32,424 nucleotides of DNA, from positions 1 to 32,424 of the forward strand of contig JABDFY010000025.1 in the NCBI GenBank assembly GCA_013286365.1, given 5' to 3'. Shown piece after piece: positions 24,314 through 32,422 of the stretch. Source of the DNA: Alphaproteobacteria bacterium. GTDB taxonomy: Bacteria; Pseudomonadota; Alphaproteobacteria; UBA9219. The translations under genes and the position numbers were made by a program. Within the stretch, counting starts at the first letter, position 1; each line of letters starts with the position of its first letter. The notes beneath the pieces were generated by a model. The model had not been told where the DNA came from and ran no database searches. It saw nothing but the letters and a program-made list of their open reading frames with translations.

Positions 24314-25006
24314 CTAAATTAGCTCTGCCGCTATACGCTCGGCGACTTCAGCTGGATTATCTGCCTCAGTAATGGGCCTTCCGATAACAAGATAAGTAGC
24401 ACCCTCTGCCATGGCTTCTTTGGGGGTCATGACGCGTTTTTGATCATTCGCGGCTGCCCAAGTTGGGCGAATACCGGGAACCATGAGAATGAAATCCTTC
24501 CCACAAGTTTGTCGCAGTGTTTTCACTTCTGCGGGTGAGCAGATGACGCCATCAAGGCTGTTCTGCTTGGCCAATACGGCGAGACGCAGGACTTGCTGAG
24601 AAATATCGGCAGCCTGTCCTAGGGCTGCAAGATCAGCAGCATCAAGGCTTGTTAATACTGTAACGCCAAGCAATTTGGGGCGGTCTTTTCCAGCCGCTTT
24701 TGCGGCATCAGAGGCGGCGCGCATCATAGCCGGGCCTCCCGAGGTGTGGATGGTCATAAAGGCGGGCTTCAGGGCTAGCAGCGAGCCAAGAGCGCCTGTG
24801 ACGGTATTGGGAATGTCGTGTAGTTTTACATCGAGAAAAATGGGTAGCCCTAAGGCAGCCATTTCCTGATATCCTCCAGCGCCATTGGCCATAAAGAACT
24901 CAAGGCCAAGTTTTAAACCGTAGACATGACCACGCAATTCTTGAGCCAAATTTTTGGCCCTGGTAAGGCTTGGTGTGTCGATGGCACAGAATATGGGATT
25001 GTTCAC
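24314..25006 (-). CDS. pyrF: Orotidine 5'-phosphate decarboxylase
   Basis: Last step of UMP synthesis. 230 residues from GTG 25006, beginning MNNPIFCAIDTP like other PyrF proteins. The catalytic Asp-Lys-Asp set is in LDVKLHDIPNT (Asp59, Lys61, Asp64), then TIHTSGG, the PGIRP signature and VIGRPITEA near the end. Start choice: the frame is open to ATG 25028-25030, which adds eight residues without family match and a 28-base overlap with lapA; GTG 25006 overlaps the lapA stop as GTGA and is preferred, though ATG 25030 is not excluded. Confidence 0.92.
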   Translation of the reverse strand: MNNPIFCAIDTPSLTRAKNLAQELRGHVYGLKLGLEFFMANGAGGYQEMAALGLPIFLDVKLHDIPNTVTGALGSLLALKPAFMTIHTSGGPAMMRAASDAAKAAGKDRPKLLGVTVLTSLDAADLAALGQAADISQQVLRLAVLAKQNSLDGVICSPAEVKTLRQTCGKDFILMVPGIRPTWAAANDQKRVMTPKEAMAEGATYLVIGRPITEADNPAEVAERIAAELI

Positions 25007-25362
25007 AGATTGTTTTCCCAAAAGCGCCATTTTAATTTTGGTCGGTTGCTAGCCGATAGAATTGGGTGATGCTCGTGTTTTCTGGCGGCGTGCTGGAGTT
25101 CCTCAATTTTGTCACGCAGGCCAGCAATGTCTTTGCGTAGACGGCGCGCTTCAAATCGGTGTGATAAAGTACCGATCCAACCGAAGGCAGCGCCGATAAG
25201 TAATCCCGTAAAAAGTGTGCCAAGACTAATGAGATAAAGTGGCGCCATAAGTTCAATATCGAAAGGCCACAAGCTAACGGTGGCGCTTTGACGGTTAGCC
25301 AAAGCGAAGCTCAACGCCAGTAGCAGAAGGATGATTGTTAGGAGCCAGGAAAAAGCTTTCAT
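25003..25362 (-). CDS. lapA: LapA-domain (DUF1049) inner-membrane protein
   Basis: 119 residues. Two membrane spans (about 4-22 and 39-66) flank a short periplasmic segment with the family motif NRQSATVSLWPFDIEL, followed by a basic coiled-coil C-terminus (FEARRLRKDIAGLRDKIEELQHA) in the cytoplasm. In enteric bacteria LapA pairs with the tetratricopeptide protein LapB to control LPS synthesis through LpxC; lapB is absent here, so an equivalent role is only inferred. The ihfB-lapA-pyrF order is common in alphaproteobacteria. The stop overlaps the pyrF GTG. Confidence 0.85.
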   Translation of the reverse strand: MKAFSWLLTIILLLLALSFALANRQSATVSLWPFDIELMAPLYLISLGTLFTGLLIGAAFGWIGTLSHRFEARRLRKDIAGLRDKIEELQHAARKHEHHPILSASNRPKLKWRFWENNL

Positions 25363-25512
25363 CGTTTGTTTTTAGCGCAATCCGGCGGTGGAGGCAAAAA
25401 GCCCCTTTTATCAGCAAGGCAAAAAGAATGCGCACAACGCAAAGGCCATACCGCCTTATCTATGGGGGGGACGTACAAAATTAGGATTTAAATCAAAAGC
25501 TTCGCGGCACGA

Positions 25513-25815
25513 CTAGTCGTCGTCAGAGGTGCCTTCGATGCCATTGAGGCGGTCGCGCAATTGTTTGCCTGTCTTGAAAAAAGGAACGTATTTTTCAGCG
25601 ACAGAAACTTGCTGTCCGGTACGAGGATTGCGGCCTTGCCGGGCTTCACGCCGTTTTACAGAAAAGGCGCCAAAGCCTCGCAACTCAACGCGATTGTTGC
25701 GTGCCAGAGCATTCGATATTTCATCAAAGACTGTGTTGACGATGCGCTCAATATCGCGCTGCAGAAGATGCGGATACTTTTCGGCCAGATGGAGGATGAG
25801 GTCGGATTTCGTCAT
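25513..25815 (-). CDS. ihfB: Integration host factor beta subunit
   Basis: DNA-bending HU/IHF-family protein; the beta subunit dimerises with IhfA (elsewhere). 100 residues. N-terminal helices ([33 protein letters not shown]), then [26 protein letters not shown] with the intercalating Pro64 on the DNA-binding arm, and an acidic tail. The GFGAFSV/RNPRTG signature is firm. The tail beyond the last helix (GIEGTSDDD) is acidic, as in other IhfB proteins. It is downstream of rpsA with a 225-base gap, as in many proteobacteria. Confidence 0.94.
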   Translation of the reverse strand: MTKSDLILHLAEKYPHLLQRDIERIVNTVFDEISNALARNNRVELRGFGAFSVKRREARQGRNPRTGQQVSVAEKYVPFFKTGKQLRDRLNGIEGTSDDD

Positions 25816-26040
25816 CAGAGATCTTTCCTGGGAGGGATGCAGGAAGGCGAGTCGCCTTCAAAACTGCCAAAGACCTACCGGCAAGTCAAGCTGAGCTAAA
25901 CTTAAGCCCTTGGGAGGCAAGGCATTTTCTCGGCTGAGAAGGGTGAATATCGAGGGCTGTGGACTGAAGGCTAGAGGCTAGGGGGTGTTGCCTCTTAAGC
26001 GATCCCCCTATCCCAGGCTCTATTCCAGGCAACTTCGTCG

Positions 26041-27843
26041 CTATTCTTTGCCTTCGTCCTTCTTTTTCTTGATGGCAGCACCCAAGATGTCACCCAGTGA
26101 GGCGCCTGAGTCGGAGGAGCCATATTCCGCCATAGCTTGTTTGTCTTCATCGGCCTCGCGCGCCTTGATCGAAAGCGTGACCTTTCGGGCACCTTTATCG
26201 ATATTGGTGATTTTGGCGTCGACTTTCTCACCAACGGCAAATCGGTCTGGTTTTTGTTCGGAGCGTTCGCGGGCAAGGTCAGCGCGCTTAATGAAGCCAG
26301 CAAAGCCGCCCGCTTGGTCGCCAAGATTGACCTCGATGCCGCCTTCAGTGATAGCGCTCACCGTACACGTCACGACGTCGCCTTTCTTAAATCCTACAGC
26401 AATGTTCTCAAATGGATCGGCCATTAGCTGTTTGATGCCGAGACTAATGCGTTCCTTTTCACTGTCGATATCAAGCACTTTAACCGTAACGTTTTGGCCT
26501 TTTTGGTAAGCGGCTATGGCCTCTTCACCCGATTTGTCCCAAGCAATGTCAGACATATGAACCATGCCATCGATATCGCCGGGTAGGCCGATAAAGAGAC
26601 CGAATTCTGTGATGTTGCGGATCTCGCCAGATAAAGTACTGCCAATTTGGTTGATCTCGCGGAATTTGGCCCACGGATTTTCCGTGCATTGCTTAATGCC
26701 AAGACTGATGCGACGTTTATTCATATCGATATCAAGCACAACAACTTCGACTTCTTGGCTGGTTGAAACGATTTTGCCTGGATGGACGTTCTTTTTCGTC
26801 CACGACATCTCGGAGACATGAACAAGACCTTCAATGCCAGGTTCAAGTTCTACAAAAGCTCCATAATCGGTAATGTTAGTTACACGGCCTTTGAGTTTCA
26901 TACCGGCCGGATATTTTGCGACGACGCCTTCCCAAGGATCCGCCTCAAGTTGCTTCATACCTAAGCTAATGCGCTGAGTTTCGGCGTTAAAGCGTATGAC
27001 TTGTATCGTAACCGGCTGCCCAATTTGTAGTACTTCTGAGGGATGATTGATGCGTTTCCACGCGATGTCGGTCACGTGCAACAAACCATCGACGCCGCCT
27101 AAGTCAACAAAGGCGCCATAATCGGTGATATTTTTGACTATACCCTGCAAGACCTGACCTTCTTTGAGATTGGCGACAAGCTCGGTGCGGGCTTCGGCGC
27201 GGCTCTCCTCGAGAACGGCGCGGCGGGAAACAACAATGTTGCCACGCGCACGATCCATCTTCAAAATCTGGAAGGGCTGCGGCGTTCCCATGAGGGGTGT
27301 GATGTCGCGAACGGGGCGAATGTCTACCTGGCTGCCCGGTAGAAAGGCTTGTGCACCATTAAGATCAACCGTGAACCCGCCTTTGACGCGGCCAAAGATG
27401 ATGCCGGTAACGCGGCTGCCTTCTTTGAAAGACTTATCAAGTAGTGTCCAGCTTTCTTCACGCTTGGCTTTTTCGCGCGATAGCATGGCCTCGCCATTCC
27501 GATCTTCCATACGCTCAAGGAAGACTTCGACAACATCGCCGGCCTTTAATTCAGGCGCTTGGCCACCAATAGAAAATTCACGCAAAGCGATGCGGCCTTC
27601 GGATTTCAAACCTACATCAATGAGAACAAAATCGTTTTCAATAGCAACAACGCTACCTTTGATGACGCTTCCCTCAAGACTGCCTTTTCCGCCAAACGAT
27701 TCTTCGAGCATCGCGGCAAAACTTTCGCCGGAATGTGAGGCGGGTGGCATATTGGCTGGTTCTTTAGAGGCAGACTTAGGCGCGCGCTCAGACGGGGCGC
27801 GTTTTTGGGTTGCACTGCGTGCCATTGGTTTTTTCTCTTTCAT
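26041..27843 (-). CDS. rpsA: 30S ribosomal protein S1
   Basis: mRNA-binding ribosomal protein. 600 residues with six S1 repeats (roughly 58-130, 143-210, 228-298, 313-385, 400-472, 487-560), each with the ITDYGAFVDLGGVDGLLH-type core and RISLGMKQLEADPWE-type linkers. The sixth repeat is more diverged. It is somewhat longer than many S1 proteins because of a basic Ser/Ala/Lys-rich N-terminal extension. ATG 27843 gives MKEKKPMARS; an internal ATG at 27825 with weak AAAGAG upstream is equally possible. It lies 182 bases downstream of cmk, the standard cmk-rpsA-ihfB order. Confidence 0.95.
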   Translation of the reverse strand: MKEKKPMARSATQKRAPSERAPKSASKEPANMPPASHSGESFAAMLEESFGGKGSLEGSVIKGSVVAIENDFVLIDVGLKSEGRIALREFSIGGQAPELKAGDVVEVFLERMEDRNGEAMLSREKAKREESWTLLDKSFKEGSRVTGIIFGRVKGGFTVDLNGAQAFLPGSQVDIRPVRDITPLMGTPQPFQILKMDRARGNIVVSRRAVLEESRAEARTELVANLKEGQVLQGIVKNITDYGAFVDLGGVDGLLHVTDIAWKRINHPSEVLQIGQPVTIQVIRFNAETQRISLGMKQLEADPWEGVVAKYPAGMKLKGRVTNITDYGAFVELEPGIEGLVHVSEMSWTKKNVHPGKIVSTSQEVEVVVLDIDMNKRRISLGIKQCTENPWAKFREINQIGSTLSGEIRNITEFGLFIGLPGDIDGMVHMSDIAWDKSGEEAIAAYQKGQNVTVKVLDIDSEKERISLGIKQLMADPFENIAVGFKKGDVVTCTVSAITEGGIEVNLGDQAGGFAGFIKRADLARERSEQKPDRFAVGEKVDAKITNIDKGARKVTLSIKAREADEDKQAMAEYGSSDSGASLGDILGAAIKKKKDEGKE

Positions 27844-28025
27844 GACTAATATGCAGAGCGCGGTTTAATAAAACCCTAGGCTCTGCTTGCTTTCTCTTTC
27901 GGCCCTTTATTGGCCTTCTGCGGTTTGCGAACAAGTACCTCTGATGTGGGCTGAAAGCAGGGCCCGACGATCTTGGTCTTCTCATCCGTTGCCAGCACCA
28001 TGCCAGCGATCCTCGAAGTACAGAA

Positions 28026-28691
28026 CTAGCCCAACTTTTGCCGTGTGATTTTGAGCGCTTCAGCAAAAGCTTTATCCACTGTCATATTCGATGTATCGAG
28101 AATGACGGCGTCTTCGGCCGGTTTTGCCGGAGCGGCAACCCTTAAAACATCACGGGCATCGCGCTCTTCCATATCCTTAAGGACGGCCGCGTAAGTAACA
28201 TGTTCATCCTTTTGCTGCAACTCCTTAAACCGACGCTCGGCGCGGGCTTTGGTGCTGGCGGTTACATAAATCTTTACAGGGGCTTGAGGGGCAATAACTG
28301 TGCCTATATCGCGGCCATCTAAAACCGCACCTTTTTTGCCCTCCGGTGGGTGGGTGCAGAAGTCTTTCTGGAACTGCAATAACGCTGTGCGAACGGCAGG
28401 GACAGCAGCAACCTTTGAGGCCGCCACAGAGGCGATATCGCTGCGTAGCTCGGCTTCGGTGAAAGATTTCGTAATCATGGCGCTGTTAATAAGCGCGCGT
28501 GCGGCCGTTGTTGCGGCATCGATATCGGCCGGATCAGAGCCTGAGCGGATTACAGCTAATCCAACAGCGCGATAAAGAAGACCTGTGTCGAGCCAGGCAA
28601 AGTCAAAATGTGCTGCGAGTTTGCGTGCAATAGTACCCTTACCACTGGCGGAAGGGCCGTCGATCGCGATGATAATGGCAGGACCAGTCAT
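28026..28691 (-). CDS. cmk: Cytidylate kinase
   Basis: Phosphorylates CMP and dCMP with ATP. 221 residues, normal length. P-loop DGPSASGKGTIARKLA (about 11-26), AWLDTGLLYRAVG, the CMP-binding DGRDIGTVIAPQAPVKIYVTAS and the LID arginines KARAERRFKELQ. ATG 28691 has no clear ribosome binding site. It follows aroA in the conserved aroA-cmk-rpsA order, but an opposite-strand orphan gene lies between aroA and cmk here. Confidence 0.94.
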   Translation of the reverse strand: MTGPAIIIAIDGPSASGKGTIARKLAAHFDFAWLDTGLLYRAVGLAVIRSGSDPADIDAATTAARALINSAMITKSFTEAELRSDIASVAASKVAAVPAVRTALLQFQKDFCTHPPEGKKGAVLDGRDIGTVIAPQAPVKIYVTASTKARAERRFKELQQKDEHVTYAAVLKDMEERDARDVLRVAAPAKPAEDAVILDTSNMTVDKAFAEALKITRQKLG

Positions 28692-28891
28692 GGGGCTTTA
28701 TACGAACTCGAATACGTGCTGGCTAGTCATTGTTAACCAATCAATTGCCAAGAGCCTGATTTATCAATTTTCCTGTTTTAGGAAAATCGTCCAGAAAGTA
28801 AATTGGCTAAGTAATTAGCGGTAAGCTTCTGGTATAGCTATAATAGATGCAAACATAAAGACGCAGCAGATATTCAATATTTTTTATAATA

Positions 28892-29422
28892 TTGGTTAGA
28901 TTGATCGTGATAGGTTCGCGCACTCATGCATTTACAATACTCGTCGCCGATGACGAGTATGTGCCAAAAGTCCTCGAGGCTCTTTTGAGCTCTGATGATT
29001 TTAATCTTTCTATGAAATCAAATGCTGGTGCTGTGGCAATGAGCGGTAATATCGAGGTCATTTTAGCATCTGAGTTTGATTTTGCTCTAAGCAGAATACG
29101 TGAAGCGCCAAAACTAAGAGCTGTATTTCTCGACAAAACATTCGTAGGCACACATGAGACTGGTCTGGATTTATTTTCAGTCGCGTATCTAAGGGAAGAC
29201 GTGAGACATTTTTACTCTGTCAGCAAAGGCTTTTCGTTGCTGCAGGGCATGCAAATAAGGACTTCGGGTCGTCCAGATGTTAGCGTTGGGTATCTAGGAA
29301 AAAATGTAGAAGCATGTATCGGAAAGATTCGAGAAATTATAAGTGAATTAAGACCGCAAGGCGCTGAACCGGTAAGCCACGAACTTCCTAATGGTAATAG
29401 GCAAGCGTTCACATATTGTTGA
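28892..29422 (+). CDS. Orphan protein with a degenerate receiver-like fold
   Basis: Up to 176 residues from TTG 28892 (GTG 28907 is an alternative; neither has a good ribosome binding site). The pattern is reminiscent of a response-regulator receiver: TILVADDE with an acidic pair (Asp20/21), then RAVFLDKTFVGTHETGLDLF with Asp81 in the place of the phospho-acceptor, and FYSVSKG where Ser/Thr and Lys are expected. The spacing between the acidic pair and Asp81 is longer than usual (about 60 against about 43), and there is no output domain. Not recognised as any named family. It sits on the opposite strand between cmk and aroA. It could be a divergent stand-alone receiver or an unrelated alpha/beta protein. 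Confidence 0.5.
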   Translation: MVRLIVIGSRTHAFTILVADDEYVPKVLEALLSSDDFNLSMKSNAGAVAMSGNIEVILASEFDFALSRIREAPKLRAVFLDKTFVGTHETGLDLFSVAYLREDVRHFYSVSKGFSLLQGMQIRTSGRPDVSVGYLGKNVEACIGKIREIISELRPQGAEPVSHELPNGNRQAFTYC

Positions 29423-29490
29423 TTTTTATCAACCCACAGCCCTATGGCTTGCAGGGGGGGCGCATGTTTATTGAGTAGATTTATTTATGA

Positions 29491-30828
29491 TTATGCGTTT
29501 TCAATTACCATCCCAAGTCCATTCATTGTTTCAATGAAGCTAGGGAAACTCGTAGCAATAAAGCTACCATCATCGATCTGAATGGGTTTGCGAGTGACGC
29601 AACCAAGGACGAGAAAACTCATGGCAATGCGGTGATCCATTGAAGTTTCGATTGTGGCACCGCCTTGAGGTTTCCCCATGCCATGAACGATCAAATCGTC
29701 GCCCTCGATTTCAACATTTACGCCACAACGCCTTAAGCCAGTTGCAACAAGGCTTAGGCGGTCGCTTTCCTTGACACGCAGTTCACCAAGTCCAAGCATT
29801 TTGGTTGGTCCTTGGGCACAGGATGCGGCGATAGCAAGGATTGGATATTCATCGATCATGCTGGGAGCGCGATCAGCTGGGACGACGACACCTCTCAGCT
29901 CACTGCCGGCAACTGAAATATCAGCGACAGGTTCTCCGCCTTCGTTGTGTTGATTGTGCAGCGTTATATTTGCACCCATCTCGATGAGTGTGCGGATAAG
30001 TCCAGTGCGCCGTGGGTTCATACCGATGTTATGCAAGGTTATGCTTGAGCCAGGACGCAACAACGCGGCCACGATGGGAAAAGCTGCAGAACTTGGATCG
30101 GCTGGAACGGTAATTTCTTGTCCCTGCAAATGAGATTTCCCGACGAGAGAAATAATCTCTGCATTGTCGCCATGGGGCTGAACTGAAATATTTGCACCAA
30201 AATGCTTCAGCATATGTTCGGAGTGATCGCGCGTCGGTGCTGTTTCTATCACGCACGTGAGGCCTTCCGTATTAAGCCCCGCCAAAAGAATGGCGGATTT
30301 TACTTGCGCCGAGGCTACGGGCAACTGATACGTGATGGCTTTGGGCTCTAGAGCGCCAATAACGGTCAAAGGCAGACAGTCTTTATGTTCGCTTTTAAAT
30401 TTAGCACCCATGGCAGATAGGGGCATAGTTATGCGACCCATTGGTCGTTTGCTCAGCGAAGCATCACCGATAAATGTACTGGAGAACGGGTAGGTAGACA
30501 GCAATCCGATCAGCAAACGTGCCGCTGTACCGCTATTGCCCATATCGAGTGTTTCGGTGGGCTGTCGAAGATTTCCAACGCCCACCCCTTCAATGTGCCA
30601 AACATTGCCTTCCTTTCTAATGAGCGCTCCCAGCGATTTCAGGGCGGCGATGGTGCGCAAGACATCCTCGCCCTCAAGTAACCCCCGTATGCTTGTTGTG
30701 CCTTTGGCTATGCCACCCAGCATGATGGCGCGGTGGGAGATGCTTTTATCGCCGGGGGGCGTAATGTTGCCGTTGAGTACGCCACTGGAACGGGAGATAA
30801 GTGGCTGAGGGAGGAGCGGATTTGTCAT
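29491..30828 (-). CDS. aroA: 3-phosphoshikimate 1-carboxyvinyltransferase (EPSP synthase), class II type
   Basis: Sixth step of the shikimate pathway, making EPSP, the precursor of chorismate. 445 residues. PEP/shikimate-site residues lie in GDKSISHR (Lys28), DMGNSGTAARLL (98-105), SAQVKSAILLAGLN, RDHSEHML, RAPSMIDEYPILA and LRVKESDRL. KRPMGR (127-132) and the overall match resemble the class II enzymes typified by the Agrobacterium CP4 type. In CP4 the second residue after Asn in this motif is Ala100; here it is Gly100, as in glyphosate-sensitive enzymes, so tolerance is not predicted from this position. Divergent from the TIGR02300 gene. Confidence 0.95.
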   Translation of the reverse strand: MTNPLLPQPLISRSSGVLNGNITPPGDKSISHRAIMLGGIAKGTTSIRGLLEGEDVLRTIAALKSLGALIRKEGNVWHIEGVGVGNLRQPTETLDMGNSGTAARLLIGLLSTYPFSSTFIGDASLSKRPMGRITMPLSAMGAKFKSEHKDCLPLTVIGALEPKAITYQLPVASAQVKSAILLAGLNTEGLTCVIETAPTRDHSEHMLKHFGANISVQPHGDNAEIISLVGKSHLQGQEITVPADPSSAAFPIVAALLRPGSSITLHNIGMNPRRTGLIRTLIEMGANITLHNQHNEGGEPVADISVAGSELRGVVVPADRAPSMIDEYPILAIAASCAQGPTKMLGLGELRVKESDRLSLVATGLRRCGVNVEIEGDDLIVHGMGKPQGGATIETSMDHRIAMSFLVLGCVTRKPIQIDDGSFIATSFPSFIETMNGLGMVIENA

Positions 30829-30857
30829 GGTTTCTTCTAACAGGGGTCGGGGGCCAA

Positions 30858-30880
30858 GGGCTAGGGGTTACCCCCAGCCC
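30858..30880. repeat. GC-rich hairpin in the aroA upstream region
   Basis: Inverted repeat GGGCTAGGGG-TTA-CCCCCAGCCC (30858-30880) with one mismatch. It sits 30 bases upstream of aroA in a divergent promoter region. The core GGCTAGGGG also occurs at about 25978-25984 beside rpsA. It might be a small dispersed element or a regulatory hairpin in the aroA leader; no T run, so not a simple terminator. Confidence 0.4.
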
Positions 30881-31043
30881 GCGCGTCTTGCTGATATTTT
30901 GGCGCCTGATCTTCAACCCTTTGCCGCGACGTTTGACAGGGGCGGCAAATCGTGTAAGAGGACTGCGCCTTAAGGGCACCTGGATATTGAGTATCTGTGA
31001 GTAAATTATAAGCTCAGAATCGTAAGTCAAAGGAGACAAAAGA

Positions 31044-31352
31044 GTGGCTAAAGCGGAATGGGGACTAAAACGTATATGCCCGTCATGTGGCACCCGTTAT
31101 TACGATATGAAAAAGAATCCGCCCGTATGCCCAAGTTGTGGCACTGCGTTTGATCCTGATGCATTATTAAAAACACGTCGTGGCCGTGGGGCAGAAGTCA
31201 AAAAAGTAGCACCTGAAGCTGTACCCGAGGAAGTAGTCGAAGATATCCCGGTCGCTGCTGGTGACGAAGTTGAGGAAGCTGTCATCGAAGACGCGGAAGA
31301 GCTTGGCGAAGACGTCGTCGAGGAAGTTGTCGAGGTTGAAGAAGAAGCATAA
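31044..31352 (+). CDS. TIGR02300-family zinc-ribbon protein with acidic tail
   Basis: 102 residues, GTG start at 31044 with AGGAG eight bases upstream. The N-terminus AEWGLKRICPSCGTRYYDMKKNPPVCPSCGTAFDP carries two CPSCG zinc half-sites, followed by a Lys/Arg-rich link and a tail of about 50 residues that is almost entirely Glu, Val, Ala and Asp. The family (FYDLN acid domain) is confined largely to alphaproteobacteria and has no established function; the gene is typically adjacent to and divergent from aroA, as here. Here the FYDLN element is YYDMK. Confidence 0.9.
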   Translation: MAKAEWGLKRICPSCGTRYYDMKKNPPVCPSCGTAFDPDALLKTRRGRGAEVKKVAPEAVPEEVVEDIPVAAGDEVEEAVIEDAEELGEDVVEEVVEVEEEA

Positions 31353-31439
31353 TCCGGAAGACAAGTTACGGATTGGGAAAAGGTATATCACCAACCTAAC
31401 CAAAATCTGATATTGTCTTTTGCATTCTGTTTCCCCAAA

Positions 31440-31515
31440 GGGGCCATAGCTCAGCTGGGAGAGCGCGACAATGGCATTGTCGAGGTCAGGGGTTCGATCC
31501 CCCTTGGCTCCACCA
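31440..31515 (+). tRNA. tRNA-Ala (anticodon GGC)
   Basis: 76 bases including an encoded CCA. Acceptor stem GGGGCCA/TGGCTCC contains the G3:U70 wobble pair that marks alanine tRNAs. D arm GCTC/GAGC, anticodon stem CGACA/TGTCG with loop ATGGCAT (anticodon GGC at 31473-31475), 5-base variable loop, and T arm AGGGG-TTCGATC-CCCCT. Reads GCC codons. Confidence 0.97.
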
Positions 31516-31633
31516 TAACCGCCTGACGCAGCTTCGCTGCGAAAGCTTAGGTACCAGCAGGAATGAAGAGAAGGACGTTTGGTTTGACGCCGCCGGTCTC
31601 TTGCTATGCGCCGCGGTATAACCAGATAAGCCC

Positions 31634-31672
31634 ATAAAGAAAAAACCAGGCCTCTTTGAAAGGTCTGGTTTT
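31634..31672 (-). terminator. Terminator hairpin for the minus-strand metallopeptidase-like gene
   Basis: 12-bp stem with one G-T pair: AAAACCAGGCCT (31642-31653) with AGGTCTGGTTTT (31661-31672). On the minus strand the T-rich side follows the stem (TTTTTCTTT), 28 bases past the stop at 31700. It may also act weakly for the plus strand after the tRNA. Confidence 0.75.
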
Positions 31673-31699
31673 GAAAAACACAAGGTTTGATCAATTAGC

Positions 31700-32422
31700 T
31701 TATGTGGCAAACCTATATTCAGGCGGACTTATTTGACGATGAGCTAAGGGGCCTGGAGGACGAGGCTGGTTGGGGTCATCATCATTTGCCGCGCCCCTTG
31801 GCAGCGTGAATTCTCTAACGCCCGCTGTCCATAATATACCTGCAACAACTTTTGGTTGAGCAGTTTCAGCTGTATGACCAAAACGATTGCCAACGAGATT
31901 GGCGCCAACTTCAAGATGGCCTTGCTCGTATTTTCTATGGCTTGCAGCATCGCCTTTAGAGCTGTCATAGCTTTGAGAATTAATGTAGGCAGCCTTGCCG
32001 AGTAGATAGCCCGCATCGCCTTCTTTCAATTTGCCTTCGGCATACCAGGTAGCTCTTTGTTCGTCGTAGGCATGATATGTTTCATGCGCAATCGTGTTGA
32101 CGACTTGAGCAAATTTATTTCTCCACGCGGCGCTGTCTATATTTACAGCAACTTTGCCTTCACTTTGGAGCCCAAGCAGAGCAGGATTTCCTTTGAAAAA
32201 AGCTACACTGAATTTGGCTGGATCGAGACCAAGCTGAGTTGCGTAGGAATGAGCGAGAACGGCAATAAGCAAAACTTTTTGGTCATCGGTGCCGCCATCG
32301 TCGGCCAACTTACGGATTGCCTTTATGAACTGACCTTGGCCGCCACTGGCTTGATAAACTTTGTTGGCAGCCCTTAAATTTATAAGGCTGAAAAATTGCT
32401 TATGATGAGCTTCAGCTTCGGC
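31700..32422 (-). CDS. C-terminal part of a protein with an HExxH metallopeptidase motif (5' end outside window)
   Basis: About 240 residues visible, with the frame open to the window edge, so it is a 5'-truncated view. The TTG at 32308 is only an internal Leu: upstream residues (HHKQFFSLINLRAANKVYQ...) continue smoothly. The HExxH motif is HETYH at 32072-32086, followed by AYDEQRATWYAEG, and HLEVGANLVGNRFGHTAE is a possible third-ligand region. It resembles zinc metallopeptidase domains found at the C-termini of polymorphic toxins and similar secreted proteins, but the rest of the protein is not visible and no immunity gene can be identified. The C-terminal tail (about the last 35 residues) is Pro/Asn/Asp-rich and low complexity. 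Confidence 0.6.
   Translation of the reverse strand, partial: AEAEAHHKQFFSLINLRAANKVYQASGGQGQFIKAIRKLADDGGTDDQKVLLIAVLAHSYATQLGLDPAKFSVAFFKGNPALLGLQSEGKVAVNIDSAAWRNKFAQVVNTIAHETYHAYDEQRATWYAEGKLKEGDAGYLLGKAAYINSQSYDSSKGDAASHRKYEQGHLEVGANLVGNRFGHTAETAQPKVVAGILWTAGVREFTLPRGAANDDDPNQPRPPGPLAHRQISPPEYRFAT

Noticed and set aside
25985..26509. Plus-strand ORF of 174 residues opposite rpsA
   Set aside because: It is the antisense of the conserved S1 coding sequence and carries Ser/Leu-rich antisense composition.
27788..28066. Minus-strand ORF in the cmk-rpsA gap
   Set aside because: It overlaps the end of cmk and the start of rpsA in another frame; low-complexity Arg-rich translation with no signal of selection.
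31167..31694. Minus-strand ORF of 175 residues with GGAKGDRTPDLDNAI
   Set aside because: It crosses the tRNA-Ala on the opposite strand and part of the TIGR02300 gene. The KGDRTPD sequence is a well-known false translation of a tRNA T arm.
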